Below, in pieces: positions 33,045 to 41,967 of a stretch of 48,926 nt of DNA (positions are counted from its first letter, which is position 1; each line of letters begins with the position of its first letter). The translations under genes and the position numbers were made by a program. The notes under the pieces are model-generated. The model did no database searches. It worked only from the letters and a program-made list of their open reading frames with translations, and was not told where the DNA came from. Origin of the DNA: Ruminococcus sp. FC2018 (lineage in GTDB: Bacteria > Bacillota > Clostridia > Oscillospirales > Ruminococcaceae). The stretch lies in the NCBI RefSeq assembly GCF_000621805.1, contig NZ_JHXH01000017.1:1-48926 (forward strand), in the 5' to 3' direction.

Positions 33045-33390
33045 ATATCTGACACAGTATAAGGAGTTTATCATCAGGTGTTTAAGCGATGAAAATTACG
33101 ATTTCAGGCAGCTGCTTGACTATCACCGTGATAAGATCTCGTTTTTTTCCCATGAAAGACTTATCCACCTGATGGTGATGATACTATTTGCTATATGTAC
33201 AGTTATAACAATACTTGCGATCGTTATCTGGCAGACTCTTTCTTTGATCCCTCTTGCCGTTTTGCTGCTGGTTCTGCTTGTTCCTTATATAAAACACTAC
33301 TATTTTTTGGAGAACTCTGTTCAGCAGCTCTACAAATACTATGACGTTATCTATAAAAAAGTTTATGGGATAAATCAAGAGGATGAATAA
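33037..33390 (+). CDS. Small membrane protein of unknown function
   Basis: A 117-aa protein with two adjacent membrane helices (about 44-66 and 69-86) and charged cytoplasmic ends; no known family is evident. The ATG at 33037 is used because AAGGAAA precedes it directly; a longer start five codons upstream lacks a ribosome site. It lies within the ComEA-like to phospholipase gene group and stops right before the next gene. Confidence 0.75.
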   Translation: MTKYLTQYKEFIIRCLSDENYDFRQLLDYHRDKISFFSHERLIHLMVMILFAICTVITILAIVIWQTLSLIPLAVLLLVLLVPYIKHYYFLENSVQQLYKYYDVIYKKVYGINQEDE

Positions 33391-33993
33391 ATGTCTTACA
33401 AAAAGTATACAAAGCAAACCTGGAAAGGAAGCGTGCTCACCTCCCCTGTTCCGCCTACTCTGGTCACAAGCAGTTACAACGGTATAATCAATGTATTTAC
33501 TGTTGCATGGACAGGTATTATGTGTACAAAGCCGCCTGTGACATACATATCGGTAAGACCTGAAAGATATTCTTATGAATTGATCGACAAAAGCGGAGAG
33601 TTCGTTATTAACCTTGCGTCAAAGGAACTTGTTAAGGCAGTGGATATATGCGGAGTCAAGAGTGGAAAAAACACAAATAAATTTGAGCTTACAGGGTTGA
33701 CAACTTCCTCTGGCTCAAAGGTCAAAGCTCCTGTCATTGAACAATCTCCGCTCAGTCTGGAGTGCAAAGTCAGAGATAAGATCGAGCTTGGTACCCATAT
33801 GGTATTTGTTGCTGATATTGTTGCTGTCGACGTGGCACAGGAGCTGATTGACAAAGACGGCAGACTGGAGCTTGAAAAAGCTGATCTGATCGCATATTCT
33901 CACGGAGAATACTTTGAGCTTGGCAAGAGACTGGGTTCGTTCGGATATTCTGTACGAAAGAAAAAATCAAATAAAAGAGGTAGTAAAAAATGA
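33391..33993 (+). CDS. Flavin reductase-like FMN-binding protein
   Basis: A 200-aa split-barrel protein of the flavin reductase-like family. It has SPVPPTLVTSSYNGIINVFTVAWTG followed by TYISVRPERYSYELIDKSGEFVINLAS, the FMN-contacting region. The later segment is KCKVRDK-like (LECKVRDKIELGTHMVFVADIVAV). The C-terminus is basic (RKKKSNKRGSKK). It probably binds FMN and transfers electrons, but the partner is unknown. Its stop overlaps the next start by 4 bp (AAAATGA-type coupling). Confidence 0.88.
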   Translation: MSYKKYTKQTWKGSVLTSPVPPTLVTSSYNGIINVFTVAWTGIMCTKPPVTYISVRPERYSYELIDKSGEFVINLASKELVKAVDICGVKSGKNTNKFELTGLTTSSGSKVKAPVIEQSPLSLECKVRDKIELGTHMVFVADIVAVDVAQELIDKDGRLELEKADLIAYSHGEYFELGKRLGSFGYSVRKKKSNKRGSKK

Positions 33994-35138
33994 AAAAACT
34001 AATAACTGCGGCAGGTGCTGCGGCTGTTTGTTACAAATTAAGCAACATCAAGGCTCACGCTTGGGTGGGTGTTACCCACAGAGATATAATGAGCAAAGCT
34101 CTTGATCTGCTAAAAAAAGAAAACAAGATAAAGATCTATTCGTTTTTCAACGAATTTGCCCAGGAGCTGGAGGACGGATGCACTGCACCGGACAGAGGAA
34201 AGGACATCGATCACGGTGCCGGAATGCACTACTATTCATGTTCCAAGCCAAGAGGAAAAGAGCTTCCCGAAACAAACGGATATTATAAAAGCAGGCTGGG
34301 TAAATTCCTTCCAAATGCAAGGACTTTGATGGAGCAAAACTATGTCTCTGCTGTTTCTCTTTACCGCAGCGGTAAAAAAAGCGAAGCAATGACCTGCTTT
34401 GCAAGGGCTGCACATTTTGTATCTGATATGGGTTGTACGGTACACGTTTCAAACATCAGATGCTTTGACAGACGTGGAAATATACATAATGCATTTGAAG
34501 CCCACGCAAAGACAAACTGTAAAGCTTATACAGCAGAAAATTTAGATAAGAGGCTGACCAAACATTATGAAAAAGACACATTTCAGGATGCAATGAACAA
34601 GCTTATCAAGTTTTCAGCTCAATTTGTAAAACAGGTCAGAACACTTGATCCTCTCAGATTCAACGATATTGAACAGCAAACTTTGGTGGCTACACAGCAG
34701 AATGTGGCTGCTCTTATGATACGGTTTTACAATGACTGTACAAAAGACAGTGGGTACTGTCTTCTTGAAAACAGGAACTATTCAATAAATAATCTTTTCA
34801 GTGGACTTAATTTCACTGTTACAAATAAGGGCATTATACTCGCTGAAAATGATCCTGATCTGGATCAAAGACTGAGGTTTGAATGGAATGAAAAAGGATA
34901 CTTTAAGCTGGTGTCAACAGATAAAAAGTATATTTCCAGAAATTTCAGAAAACTTCTTGATAACGGTGACGACGAAAGAGTTGCACATTTCAGAGCAATG
35001 CAGGTGGGAAAGGATCAATTTGTTATTACCGTTGGTTCAAAAGAATTTAAAAGAGTGCTTTGCTGCTCAGGTTATGGAAATCTGAAAATAACAAAGTTTG
35101 ACCCACGTAAGCCGTCTCAGATCTGGAAAATAAAATAA
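33990..35138 (+). CDS. Secreted zinc-dependent phospholipase C-like protein with extra C-terminal domain
   Basis: A 382-aa protein. Residues 1-24 look like a short signal peptide ending KAHA, which would leave Trp25 as the mature N-terminus. The full set of zinc ligands known from PC-PLC and alpha-toxin appears in order: W25, H30, D68, H80, H142, D146, H152, H166, E170 (motifs AHAWVGVTH, APDRG, GMHYY, AAHFVSDMGCTVH, HNAFEAH). The C-terminal 115 residues are a separate domain, FTVTNKGIILAEND through SQIWKIK, which looks like a beta-trefoil/ricin-like repeat rather than the PLAT/C2 domain of alpha-toxin. It is the last gene of the operon, before a shared terminator. Confidence 0.82.
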   Translation: MKKLITAAGAAAVCYKLSNIKAHAWVGVTHRDIMSKALDLLKKENKIKIYSFFNEFAQELEDGCTAPDRGKDIDHGAGMHYYSCSKPRGKELPETNGYYKSRLGKFLPNARTLMEQNYVSAVSLYRSGKKSEAMTCFARAAHFVSDMGCTVHVSNIRCFDRRGNIHNAFEAHAKTNCKAYTAENLDKRLTKHYEKDTFQDAMNKLIKFSAQFVKQVRTLDPLRFNDIEQQTLVATQQNVAALMIRFYNDCTKDSGYCLLENRNYSINNLFSGLNFTVTNKGIILAENDPDLDQRLRFEWNEKGYFKLVSTDKKYISRNFRKLLDNGDDERVAHFRAMQVGKDQFVITVGSKEFKRVLCCSGYGNLKITKFDPRKPSQIWKIK

Positions 35139-35144
35139 TAATAC

Positions 35145-35183
35145 AGCCCGAATCAAGCATTTAAAGCTTAGTTCGGGCTTTTA
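35145..35183. terminator. Bidirectional terminator between the phospholipase-like gene and the GNAT gene
   Basis: AGCCCGAA (35145-35152) pairs with TTCGGGCT (35172-35179), with an inner AAGC/GCTT pairing. T-rich sequence lies on the right and A-rich sequence on the left. Confidence 0.85.
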
Positions 35184-35188
35184 TCATC

Positions 35189-35635
35189 TTATAGATTCTG
35201 TTCCATAGGTGTAAATCTCAGACCGTTTACAACTTGCTCTGTGTCTGTTTCTTTAAAACCAAGTCTGCGGTATATTTTAATTGCATAAGGTGACGAATTT
35301 ACAGTCATTTTATTGCAATTACAATTTGCACGGAGATATTCAAAAAGACTCTTTCCAATACCTTGCCTGTGATATTTTCCATCTACAAAGAACAGTGCAA
35401 TATGTGATCCCTCGTTCCGGGCGGCTATAACGCCGATCATACAGGAAATATGGAATGCACCGTAAAAATCAAGTTTTGAAACAAAGCTTTCATCATGGAT
35501 ACTTTTATAGAATTCATCCACACCTTCCCTTGTATAATCGGGAGCTTCATATTCTACAAAAACTCTCCATGTCAGATCGAGCGCATTTTCTATTTCATTT
35601 GCATTGAGCTTTCTGATACAGATATTTTCTTTCAT
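35189..35635 (-). CDS. GNAT family N-acetyltransferase
   Basis: A 148-aa GNAT enzyme with the acetyl-CoA motif ALFFVDGKYHRQGIGKSLFEYLRANCN and a C-terminal IKIYRRLGFKETDTEQV. It resembles short stand-alone acetyltransferases that act on small molecules or amine groups; the substrate is unknown. It follows spoVS by 2 bp with AAGAGAT as weak ribosome site, so it belongs to the ymdB-spoVS-GNAT operon. Confidence 0.85.
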   Translation of the reverse strand: MKENICIRKLNANEIENALDLTWRVFVEYEAPDYTREGVDEFYKSIHDESFVSKLDFYGAFHISCMIGVIAARNEGSHIALFFVDGKYHRQGIGKSLFEYLRANCNCNKMTVNSSPYAIKIYRRLGFKETDTEQVVNGLRFTPMEQNL

Positions 35636-35637
35636 AC

Positions 35638-35898
35638 CTATCTCTTTTCACATATAAAGATCATAGCAGTTCGTTCTTCATCATTGAGAATTACCTGTCC
35701 AAAGGAAGGAAAACATATAAGATCAATGTCCTCAGGTTCAAGGAAACCTCTTGCAACGGCAATAGCTTTAACAGCTTGGTTAATTGCACCGGCGCCTATT
35801 GCCTGTATCTCAACGCTGCTGTCTTTCCTTATAACACCGCAAATTGCTCCCGCAACCGAATTAGGTACAGAGCGTGATGAAACCTTCAATACTTCCAT
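35638..35898 (-). CDS. spoVS: Stage V sporulation protein S
   Basis: An 86-aa protein with the near-invariant SpoVS sequence MEVLKVSSRSVPNSVAGAI...IQAIGAGAINQAVKAIAVARG. In Bacillus it helps coat formation and septation in sporulation, and it is an Alba-like fold thought to bind nucleic acid. AAGGAGG lies upstream. In Bacillus it also follows ymdB, so the pair is conserved here. Confidence 0.96.
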   Translation of the reverse strand: MEVLKVSSRSVPNSVAGAICGVIRKDSSVEIQAIGAGAINQAVKAIAVARGFLEPEDIDLICFPSFGQVILNDEERTAMIFICEKR

Positions 35899-35909
35899 AT
35901 ATATCCTCC

Positions 35910-36677
35910 TTATCTTACAACCAGTCTTTTAATATCATTGGCTTTGCCTGTTTTCTCGTTAAAATCCACAACAACAGCATTGATAAAGCATTTTTCCGTG
36001 CTTTCAATAAATCTGACCGGCATTTTGTTCTTAAACTTATTGATAATAATATCCTTATCTATACCTAAAACAGAGTTCTCCGGTCCTGCCATGCCAACAT
36101 CGGTTATATAAGCCGTATGTCCTCCAAGTATGCACTCGTCTGAGGTCTGGACGTGAGTATGTGTTCCAAGTACAGCTGTTACCTTGTTTTGAAGGTAAAA
36201 ACCCATTGCCTTTTTCTCACTTGTGGCTTCAGCATGGAAATCAACAATAATGTTAGGTGTATCGATTCCTTTAAGAATATCGTCGATCACATTGAAAGGG
36301 TTATCAAAAGAATCAAGGTACATGGTTCCTATAAGATTTATAACTGCAATCTTATACGGCACTTTGTCTATGACTGTAATCCCCTTCCCCGGTGCACCCG
36401 CAGGAAAATTTGCCGGTCGGATCACACTTTCGTTGTGCTCATATATATCCATGGATTCTTTGCGCTTAAAGCAGTGGTTCCCTGTTGTTATCACATCAAC
36501 ACCCATTGAAAACAGAGAATCCATAGATCTGGGCGTAATACCGTTACCCTGAGCGGAGTTTTCACCGTTAACAACGGTAATATCGATGCTGTTTTCCTTT
36601 TTTATCTTATAGATATTCTTATACAGGAAATCACAGCCTGATTCGCCAACCACATCTCCAACAAATAGCAATCTCAT
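35910..36677 (-). CDS. ymdB: YmdB family metallophosphoesterase
   Basis: A 255-aa dimetal phosphoesterase reported in Bacillus to hydrolyse cyclic 2',3'- and 3',5'-nucleotides and to steer between motility and biofilm. Metal motifs are LLFVGDVVGESG, VVNGENSAQGNGITP, ITTGNHCFKR, VDFHAEATSEKKA and LGTHTHVQTSDE. The ATG at 36677 follows GAGGA; a GTG four codons earlier overlaps that site. In Bacillus the RNase Y gene rny lies upstream; here ftsH lies upstream behind a terminator. Confidence 0.94.
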   Translation of the reverse strand: MRLLFVGDVVGESGCDFLYKNIYKIKKENSIDITVVNGENSAQGNGITPRSMDSLFSMGVDVITTGNHCFKRKESMDIYEHNESVIRPANFPAGAPGKGITVIDKVPYKIAVINLIGTMYLDSFDNPFNVIDDILKGIDTPNIIVDFHAEATSEKKAMGFYLQNKVTAVLGTHTHVQTSDECILGGHTAYITDVGMAGPENSVLGIDKDIIINKFKNKMPVRFIESTEKCFINAVVVDFNEKTGKANDIKRLVVR

Positions 36678-36749
36678 TTGTGTCCTCACATTCTATTTCA
36701 TAAAAGCAAGTAATTTATCACAATATATAGGTCATTGGGATTTTACAAA

Positions 36750-36776
36750 AAAGAGGAGTTATACAAACTCCTCTTT
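36750..36776 (-). terminator. Terminator of ftsH
   Basis: An 11-bp perfect stem (36750-36760 with 36766-36776) and 5-nt loop, followed on the minus strand by TTTTTTG. It ends the rnj-to-ftsH string. Confidence 0.9.
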
Positions 36777-36781
36777 AAATT

Positions 36782-38710
36782 TTAATCTTCGCTTTCTTCC
36801 GAGGACTTTATCTCTGGTTCTGTTTCCTCAACAGGTTCCTCAACGCTATCAACGATCAAACTGCCTTCCATAAGCTTTTTGAAGGTCTCGCCGTCGATCT
36901 TTTCATGCTCCATAAGGTATCCTGCAAGCTCGTGAAGTTTATCAATGTGCTCTTTAAGGATAGCTTCGCACTTTTCAAAAGCATCCTCAACAACTGTACG
37001 GATCTCATGGTCGATCTCAGCAGCAACAGCATCCGAATAATCAGGGGTTGCACTGTAATCTCTTCCAAGGAACACCTCATGGTCTCCCCTGCCGTAAACG
37101 ATAGGTCCGAGGTTATCGCTGAAACCGTACCTTGTAACCATAGCCCTGGCAGTAGATGTTGCTCTTTCCAGGTCATTTGAAGCACCCGTTGAAATATCGT
37201 CAAGTATAAGCTTTTCAGCCACACGTCCGCCCAGAAGAACAATAATGCTCTCAGCCATCTGATTTTTGCTCACATAGCTGTCGTCCTTTTCAGGTCTGGA
37301 CATTGTAAAACCGCCTGCCTGACCACGAGGGATAATTGTTACATAGTGGACATCGTCCTGAGTCTTGCAATAATAATGACAAAGTGCGTGACCGCTTTCG
37401 TGATAAGCAGTGAGTTTCTTTTCCTTTTCTGTAACGATCCTGGACTTCTTTTCAGGACCCATTACTACCTTAAGGGAAGCTTCTTCTATATCTGCCTCGG
37501 TGATAGCCTTTCTGTTGTTCCTTGCAGCCAGAAGCGAAGCTTCATTTACAAGGTTTTCAAGGTCAGCACCTGTAAATCCTACTGTGGTTTTAGCAATAAC
37601 TTTAAGGTCTACGTCCGGTCCCAGAGGTTTCTTCCTTGTGTGGACCTTGAGTATCTCTTCTCTGCCCTTAACGTCAGGTCTGCCCACGACGATATGTCGG
37701 TCAAATCTGCCGGGTCTGAGCAATGCCGGATCAAGAATATCTCTTCGGTTTGTAGCTGCCATTACGATAACAGATGTGTTATCCTCAAAACCGTCCATTT
37801 CAACAAGGAGCTGGTTAAGAGTCTGCTCACGCTCGTCATGTCCGCCTCCAAGACCGGCACCACGCTGACGTCCGACAGCGTCTATCTCATCAATAAAAAC
37901 GATCGAAGGTGAATTCTTCTTAGCCTGTTCAAAGAGATCTCTTACTCTCGAAGCACCGACACCAACGAACATTTCAACAAAATCAGAACCGGAAATAGAG
38001 AAGAACGGTACTTTTGCTTCTCCGGCTACTGCCCTTGCAAGAAGGGTCTTACCGGTTCCCGGAGGACCCTCAAGAAGAACACCCTTTGGTATCCTTGCAC
38101 CGATCTCCACGTATTTCTTGTTGTCACGCAGAAAATCAACGATCTCCTGTAATTCTTCCTTTTCCTCATCAGCACCCGCAACATCTGCAAATGTAGCTTT
38201 TTTGGAATTAGGAGAAACTCTTGCATTGGATTTACCAAACGATGACATCTTGCCGCCGTTTGCGCTTTTCATCATAAACACAAAGAAGAAGATCATTACA
38301 CCCAGCATAAGTAAGGTAGGGATAAGATTAAGAATGAAGCTGTTATCTGAAATTGGCATCAGATCATACTTCAAAGGATCATCCTTATTTTCTGCATCAT
38401 ATCTCTTTCTGTAATTATTTTCGTTTTCTTCTCCCAGGATCTCGCTGGCAAAAAGTGAAACATTAGGGACCCTGTAAGTATGCATATTGCTGTTCTTGTC
38501 CTCGGTTTTGAGTCTGTATTTAAGCTCACCGCTGCCAAGATCAAGTGTAAACTCGGAAACGTTAAGCTTGTCAAACTGTCCCATAACCTCGGAATACTTT
38601 GTATCATCAGATTTCTTGCTCATGCTTGTAAGCATGAAAACAATTCCTCCCACAACACAAAGGGAAACCAGAAAATAGATCAGGAGTGTCTTTCCACCGC
38701 TGCTTTTCAA
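36782..38710 (-). CDS. ftsH: ATP-dependent zinc metalloprotease FtsH
   Basis: Membrane AAA+ protease for quality control of membrane and regulatory proteins; 642 aa. Membrane helix 1 is at about 9-29, a short extracytoplasmic domain follows, and helix 2 is at about 124-148. The AAA domain has Walker A GPPGTGKT (215-222), Walker [14 protein letters not shown] and RPGRFDR. The protease zinc motif is HESGH (437-441), with a downstream Asp in the [14 protein letters not shown] segment. The start appears to be TTG at 38710, with AAGG about 10 nt upstream, the only fitting start. The C-terminal tail is acidic. In Bacillus hprT lies between tilS and ftsH; here it is missing. Confidence 0.95.
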   Translation of the reverse strand: MKSSGGKTLLIYFLVSLCVVGGIVFMLTSMSKKSDDTKYSEVMGQFDKLNVSEFTLDLGSGELKYRLKTEDKNSNMHTYRVPNVSLFASEILGEENENNYRKRYDAENKDDPLKYDLMPISDNSFILNLIPTLLMLGVMIFFFVFMMKSANGGKMSSFGKSNARVSPNSKKATFADVAGADEEKEELQEIVDFLRDNKKYVEIGARIPKGVLLEGPPGTGKTLLARAVAGEAKVPFFSISGSDFVEMFVGVGASRVRDLFEQAKKNSPSIVFIDEIDAVGRQRGAGLGGGHDEREQTLNQLLVEMDGFEDNTSVIVMAATNRRDILDPALLRPGRFDRHIVVGRPDVKGREEILKVHTRKKPLGPDVDLKVIAKTTVGFTGADLENLVNEASLLAARNNRKAITEADIEEASLKVVMGPEKKSRIVTEKEKKLTAYHESGHALCHYYCKTQDDVHYVTIIPRGQAGGFTMSRPEKDDSYVSKNQMAESIIVLLGGRVAEKLILDDISTGASNDLERATSTARAMVTRYGFSDNLGPIVYGRGDHEVFLGRDYSATPDYSDAVAAEIDHEIRTVVEDAFEKCEAILKEHIDKLHELAGYLMEHEKIDGETFKKLMEGSLIVDSVEEPVEETEPEIKSSEESED

Positions 38711-38791
38711 TATATCACAACCTTCTATTTATTTGTATTATTAAGCATATCAGATCTCAACAAAAAGTATTATAAAACACCTATGTGATAG

Positions 38792-40138
38792 TTATATGAT
38801 ATCTTTAATGCTAAAAACAACCACTTTTTTTGTATTATCCGTGATCTTTACACGATCTGCTGCACCGCTTTTTTCAACAAACACTGCACCCTCATCATCA
38901 TACATAACCACTGCACTGCTTCTCGTTGAAATATCAAATGATGAATTAAGAAGCTTACGCACAGATGAGGTGAAATCCCTGTTTACCAACTTTATACTGT
39001 CGCCGGGCTGCCTTGTACGGATAACAAGGCCGCCTTTAATTTTATCATAATCCATACAACAATTTGTGAATTTTTTATGAAAATTTGCGATATCAACATC
39101 AACATTGCTTATATCTAATAGTTCAAAATGTATTGTTCTGTTAAAATAACTATATTCTCCCATAGAGGTGATCTCCACGGTCAAATCATTTTCAGGCAAG
39201 CTTTTGCCCATTTGATCCAGCATCATCCAGCCTTTGCTGCATAATACGTAGTAGTCTCCGGAAATATTGAATTTTCCATTGTTCTGTGCTGTACGGACAA
39301 TAAAGGATATGTTATCTCTTGATATTTTAAACCCATTATCCTCCAGCCAACGGACAGCGACTCTGTCCCTTACAGGCGGGGCAAGCTTTAAAAAACCATC
39401 TATTTTTATCCTGTTGTTTATACACATTATAGAATAAGCATTTTCAGCGGTTTGGGAAAGATAATCCTCATCTGCCCTTAAAAATCCGATGGTATTCTCA
39501 TAGCTTTTAAAAAGCGACGGGTTTATACTTTCCAGAACCGGGATAACATTGTGTCTTATCTTATTTCTTGTATACTCGTCTGAAAGATTGGTTGAGTCAA
39601 CAACAAACTCTTGTCCTTTTGAGGACAAATACTCTGTGATCTCCTCCCGTGAGCAGTTGATAAGCGGTCTTACAATATTATCTCTTACAGGCGGGATAGA
39701 GCACAGTCCTTTCAATCCCGTTCCTCTTGCAAGATTGAATATAGTAGTTTCAAGACAGTCAGACAATGTATGCGCTGTACATATCTTATCGGCTTTTACA
39801 GACCTGAAAACTTCGTATCTAAGCTTTCTTGCACCTTCCTCTATGGATAGAGAGTGCTGTTTACAAAAGCTCTTTACATCAATGCGCTGTGTAAACAGTT
39901 CAATGCTATACTCAGCACAAAGATCTTCACAGAAACGTTGGTCACGTTCGCTTTCGTCTCCCCGAAGCTGATGATTGACATGACAAGCGCACACGCAATA
40001 TCCAAGATCTTTCAAGCAGAAAAGGAGTGAAACGCTGTCTGCACCGCCCGAAAGGCAAACCAGCAAGCGTTCACTCTTTTCAAACATTCTGTATTCACTT
40101 ATAGTGTTTTTTACTTTTTGCAGAAAACTATCATTCAT
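38792..40138 (-). CDS. tilS: tRNA(Ile)-lysidine synthase
   Basis: Modifies C34 of tRNA-Ile(CAU) to lysidine so that it reads AUA; 448 aa. The N-type ATP pyrophosphatase domain has SGGADSVSLL (PP-loop), ACHVNHQLRGDESERDQRF and CTAHTLSDCLETTIFNLARGTGLKGL. The C-terminal tRNA-binding domain has RTRQPGDSIKLVN. The start is the ATG at 40138, overlapping the dnaB stop region (GATGAATGA), so it is coupled to dnaB; a TTG three codons upstream has no ribosome site. Confidence 0.95.
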   Translation of the reverse strand: MNDSFLQKVKNTISEYRMFEKSERLLVCLSGGADSVSLLFCLKDLGYCVCACHVNHQLRGDESERDQRFCEDLCAEYSIELFTQRIDVKSFCKQHSLSIEEGARKLRYEVFRSVKADKICTAHTLSDCLETTIFNLARGTGLKGLCSIPPVRDNIVRPLINCSREEITEYLSSKGQEFVVDSTNLSDEYTRNKIRHNVIPVLESINPSLFKSYENTIGFLRADEDYLSQTAENAYSIMCINNRIKIDGFLKLAPPVRDRVAVRWLEDNGFKISRDNISFIVRTAQNNGKFNISGDYYVLCSKGWMMLDQMGKSLPENDLTVEITSMGEYSYFNRTIHFELLDISNVDVDIANFHKKFTNCCMDYDKIKGGLVIRTRQPGDSIKLVNRDFTSSVRKLLNSSFDISTRSSAVVMYDDEGAVFVEKSGAADRVKITDNTKKVVVFSIKDII

Positions 40139-41501
40139 CTTTAACAAACCTGTTTATAGAAGTGAAAAGGGTATATTCTCCCCTCCAGCCAAGCTCTACT
40201 GTTTTCAATTCACCGTGACGGTTCTTGGCAACTATGCACTCTGCTGTTGTCTGGTCATCGCTGTTAGTATCATAATAAGCATTACGATACAAAAACAGAA
40301 CAATATCCGCATCCTGCTCAATAGAACCTGACTCTCTCAGATCCGAGAGCATAGGACGCTTGTCCTCTTTTCTCTTTTCAGAATCTCTTGAAAGCTGTGA
40401 AAGAGCAATAACAGGCACGTTAAGCTCCTTAGCCATAAGCTTAAGCTGACGAGTTATCTCGGAAACTTCGGTAACACGGCTGTTATGTTTATTAGGAGAG
40501 GACATGAGCTGAATATAGTCGATAACAACCAGACCAAGGTTATGCCGCCTTCTCAGCTTTGCCTTCATCTGCGGTACAGTCACGCCTGCACCGTCGTCGA
40601 TATATATAGGAAGCCTGGAAATAACATCTGCCGCAACGGCAAGACGATCCCAGTCATCACGTCCGATGTTTCCGTTTCTTAAACTTGTATTATTAACAAG
40701 AGCTTCAGAAGCAAGTATTCTGGAGGCAAGCTGCTCCTTTCCCATTTCAAGTGAGAAAATTACAACATCTCGATTTGTCTTCTTACAACAGTTAACTGCC
40801 ATATTCAGAGCAAATGCAGATTTACCCATACCCGGTCTTGCAGCAAGGACTATAAGGTCCGTCTTGTTAAGACCTGTAGTAACGGCATCAAGATCAGCAA
40901 AGCCTGAGCTTGCACCGAGTTTCTCCGAGGCATCATTGCCTGTTATATCCTGCAAATGACCGATAGCACCTACAACTACTTCACTTATGTGCGACAATCC
41001 CTCAAAATTCTTGCCCTGACGAATGTTATAAATCTTCTGTTCCACATCATCAAGGAGGTTATCAGCAGATACTGAATTTTCGCTTGCTGTTTTGATCGCA
41101 TATTCCGACACATCCACAAGCCTGCGGACAAGTGCCTTTTCATTTATGATTTCACAATGTCTGTCAATATTAGCAATACTTGAAACATTCTGAACAAGAC
41201 CCATAAGATAGGTCCTTGCCATTTGTGAATCGTTAAAAACTCCGGCTTTTACAGACTCATCTATAATAGTTACAATATCATCAGCCTTGCCAACGGAATA
41301 CAGCCTCATTATTATTGAAAAAAGAGCCTGATGCTGCGGTCTGTAAAAACAATCCGGGCTTTTGATAAGCTCAGCAACCGTATCTATACACTTAGGGTCA
41401 TAAAGCATTCCGCCCAGAACAGCACCTTCGGCTTCCTGGGAAAACTGCGCTCCCGCCCCAATGATATCAGATGTCTGATAATCCTTTAATTCTGTTGCCA
41501 T
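40131..41501 (-). CDS. dnaB: Replicative DNA helicase DnaB
   Basis: Hexameric helicase of the replication fork, 456 aa. The N-terminal DnaB domain (about 18-120) begins PQFSQEAEGAVLGGML-like (AQFSQEAEGAVLGGMLYDP). The RecA-like domain has RPGMGKSAFALNMA (Walker A), VIFSLEMGKEQLASRIL, LGLVVIDYIQLMSS (Walker B) and DLRESGSIEQDADIVLFLYR. It lies 3 bp after rplI, as in Bacillus (rplI-dnaC). Its likely loaders, the DnaD- and DnaI-like proteins, are at 10.7-12.7 kb in this window. Confidence 0.97.
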   Translation of the reverse strand: MATELKDYQTSDIIGAGAQFSQEAEGAVLGGMLYDPKCIDTVAELIKSPDCFYRPQHQALFSIIMRLYSVGKADDIVTIIDESVKAGVFNDSQMARTYLMGLVQNVSSIANIDRHCEIINEKALVRRLVDVSEYAIKTASENSVSADNLLDDVEQKIYNIRQGKNFEGLSHISEVVVGAIGHLQDITGNDASEKLGASSGFADLDAVTTGLNKTDLIVLAARPGMGKSAFALNMAVNCCKKTNRDVVIFSLEMGKEQLASRILASEALVNNTSLRNGNIGRDDWDRLAVAADVISRLPIYIDDGAGVTVPQMKAKLRRRHNLGLVVIDYIQLMSSPNKHNSRVTEVSEITRQLKLMAKELNVPVIALSQLSRDSEKRKEDKRPMLSDLRESGSIEQDADIVLFLYRNAYYDTNSDDQTTAECIVAKNRHGELKTVELGWRGEYTLFTSINRFVKDE

Positions 41502-41504
41502 TTC

Positions 41505-41951
41505 TTATTCCTCAACAACTTTTATCTTGATATTACATGAAACACTATGTGAAAGCTTTATTGCAGCGGAAAAATCGCCATATGACTTGATATCTGAAGA
41601 AAGAGCTATCTTTTTCTTTTCCACATCAACGCCATACTGCTTTTTGATCTCATCGCTGACAGTTGAAGCGGTAACGGCTCCGAAAAGCTTTCCGCCCTGT
41701 CCTGCTTTAGCTTTGATAACAACATCTTTATCCTTGATCTTTTCAACAAGTGCCTTATTATCGGCGATCTCAACATCTATTTTATGCTGCTCGGAAGATT
41801 TTTTTCCCTGCAGATCGTTAAGATTCTTCTGCGTTGCTTCAAGAGCAAATCCCTTACCTATCAGATAATTTCTTGCATATCCGTCAGCAACATTAAGAAC
41901 ATCGCCTTTTTTTCCCGAACCCTTAACATCTTTTATAAGAATTACTTTCAT
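41505..41951 (-). CDS. rplI: 50S ribosomal protein bL9
   Basis: Ribosomal protein that binds 23S rRNA near the L1 stalk; 148 aa. It starts [30 protein letters not shown], the bL9 N-terminal domain, then a long helix and a C-terminal domain ([22 protein letters not shown]). It sits between gdpP and dnaB, the gene order of many Firmicutes. AAAGGTG lies upstream. Confidence 0.97.
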   Translation of the reverse strand: MKVILIKDVKGSGKKGDVLNVADGYARNYLIGKGFALEATQKNLNDLQGKKSSEQHKIDVEIADNKALVEKIKDKDVVIKAKAGQGGKLFGAVTASTVSDEIKKQYGVDVEKKKIALSSDIKSYGDFSAAIKLSHSVSCNIKIKVVEE

Positions 41952-41967
41952 ACAGTATTCACCTTTC

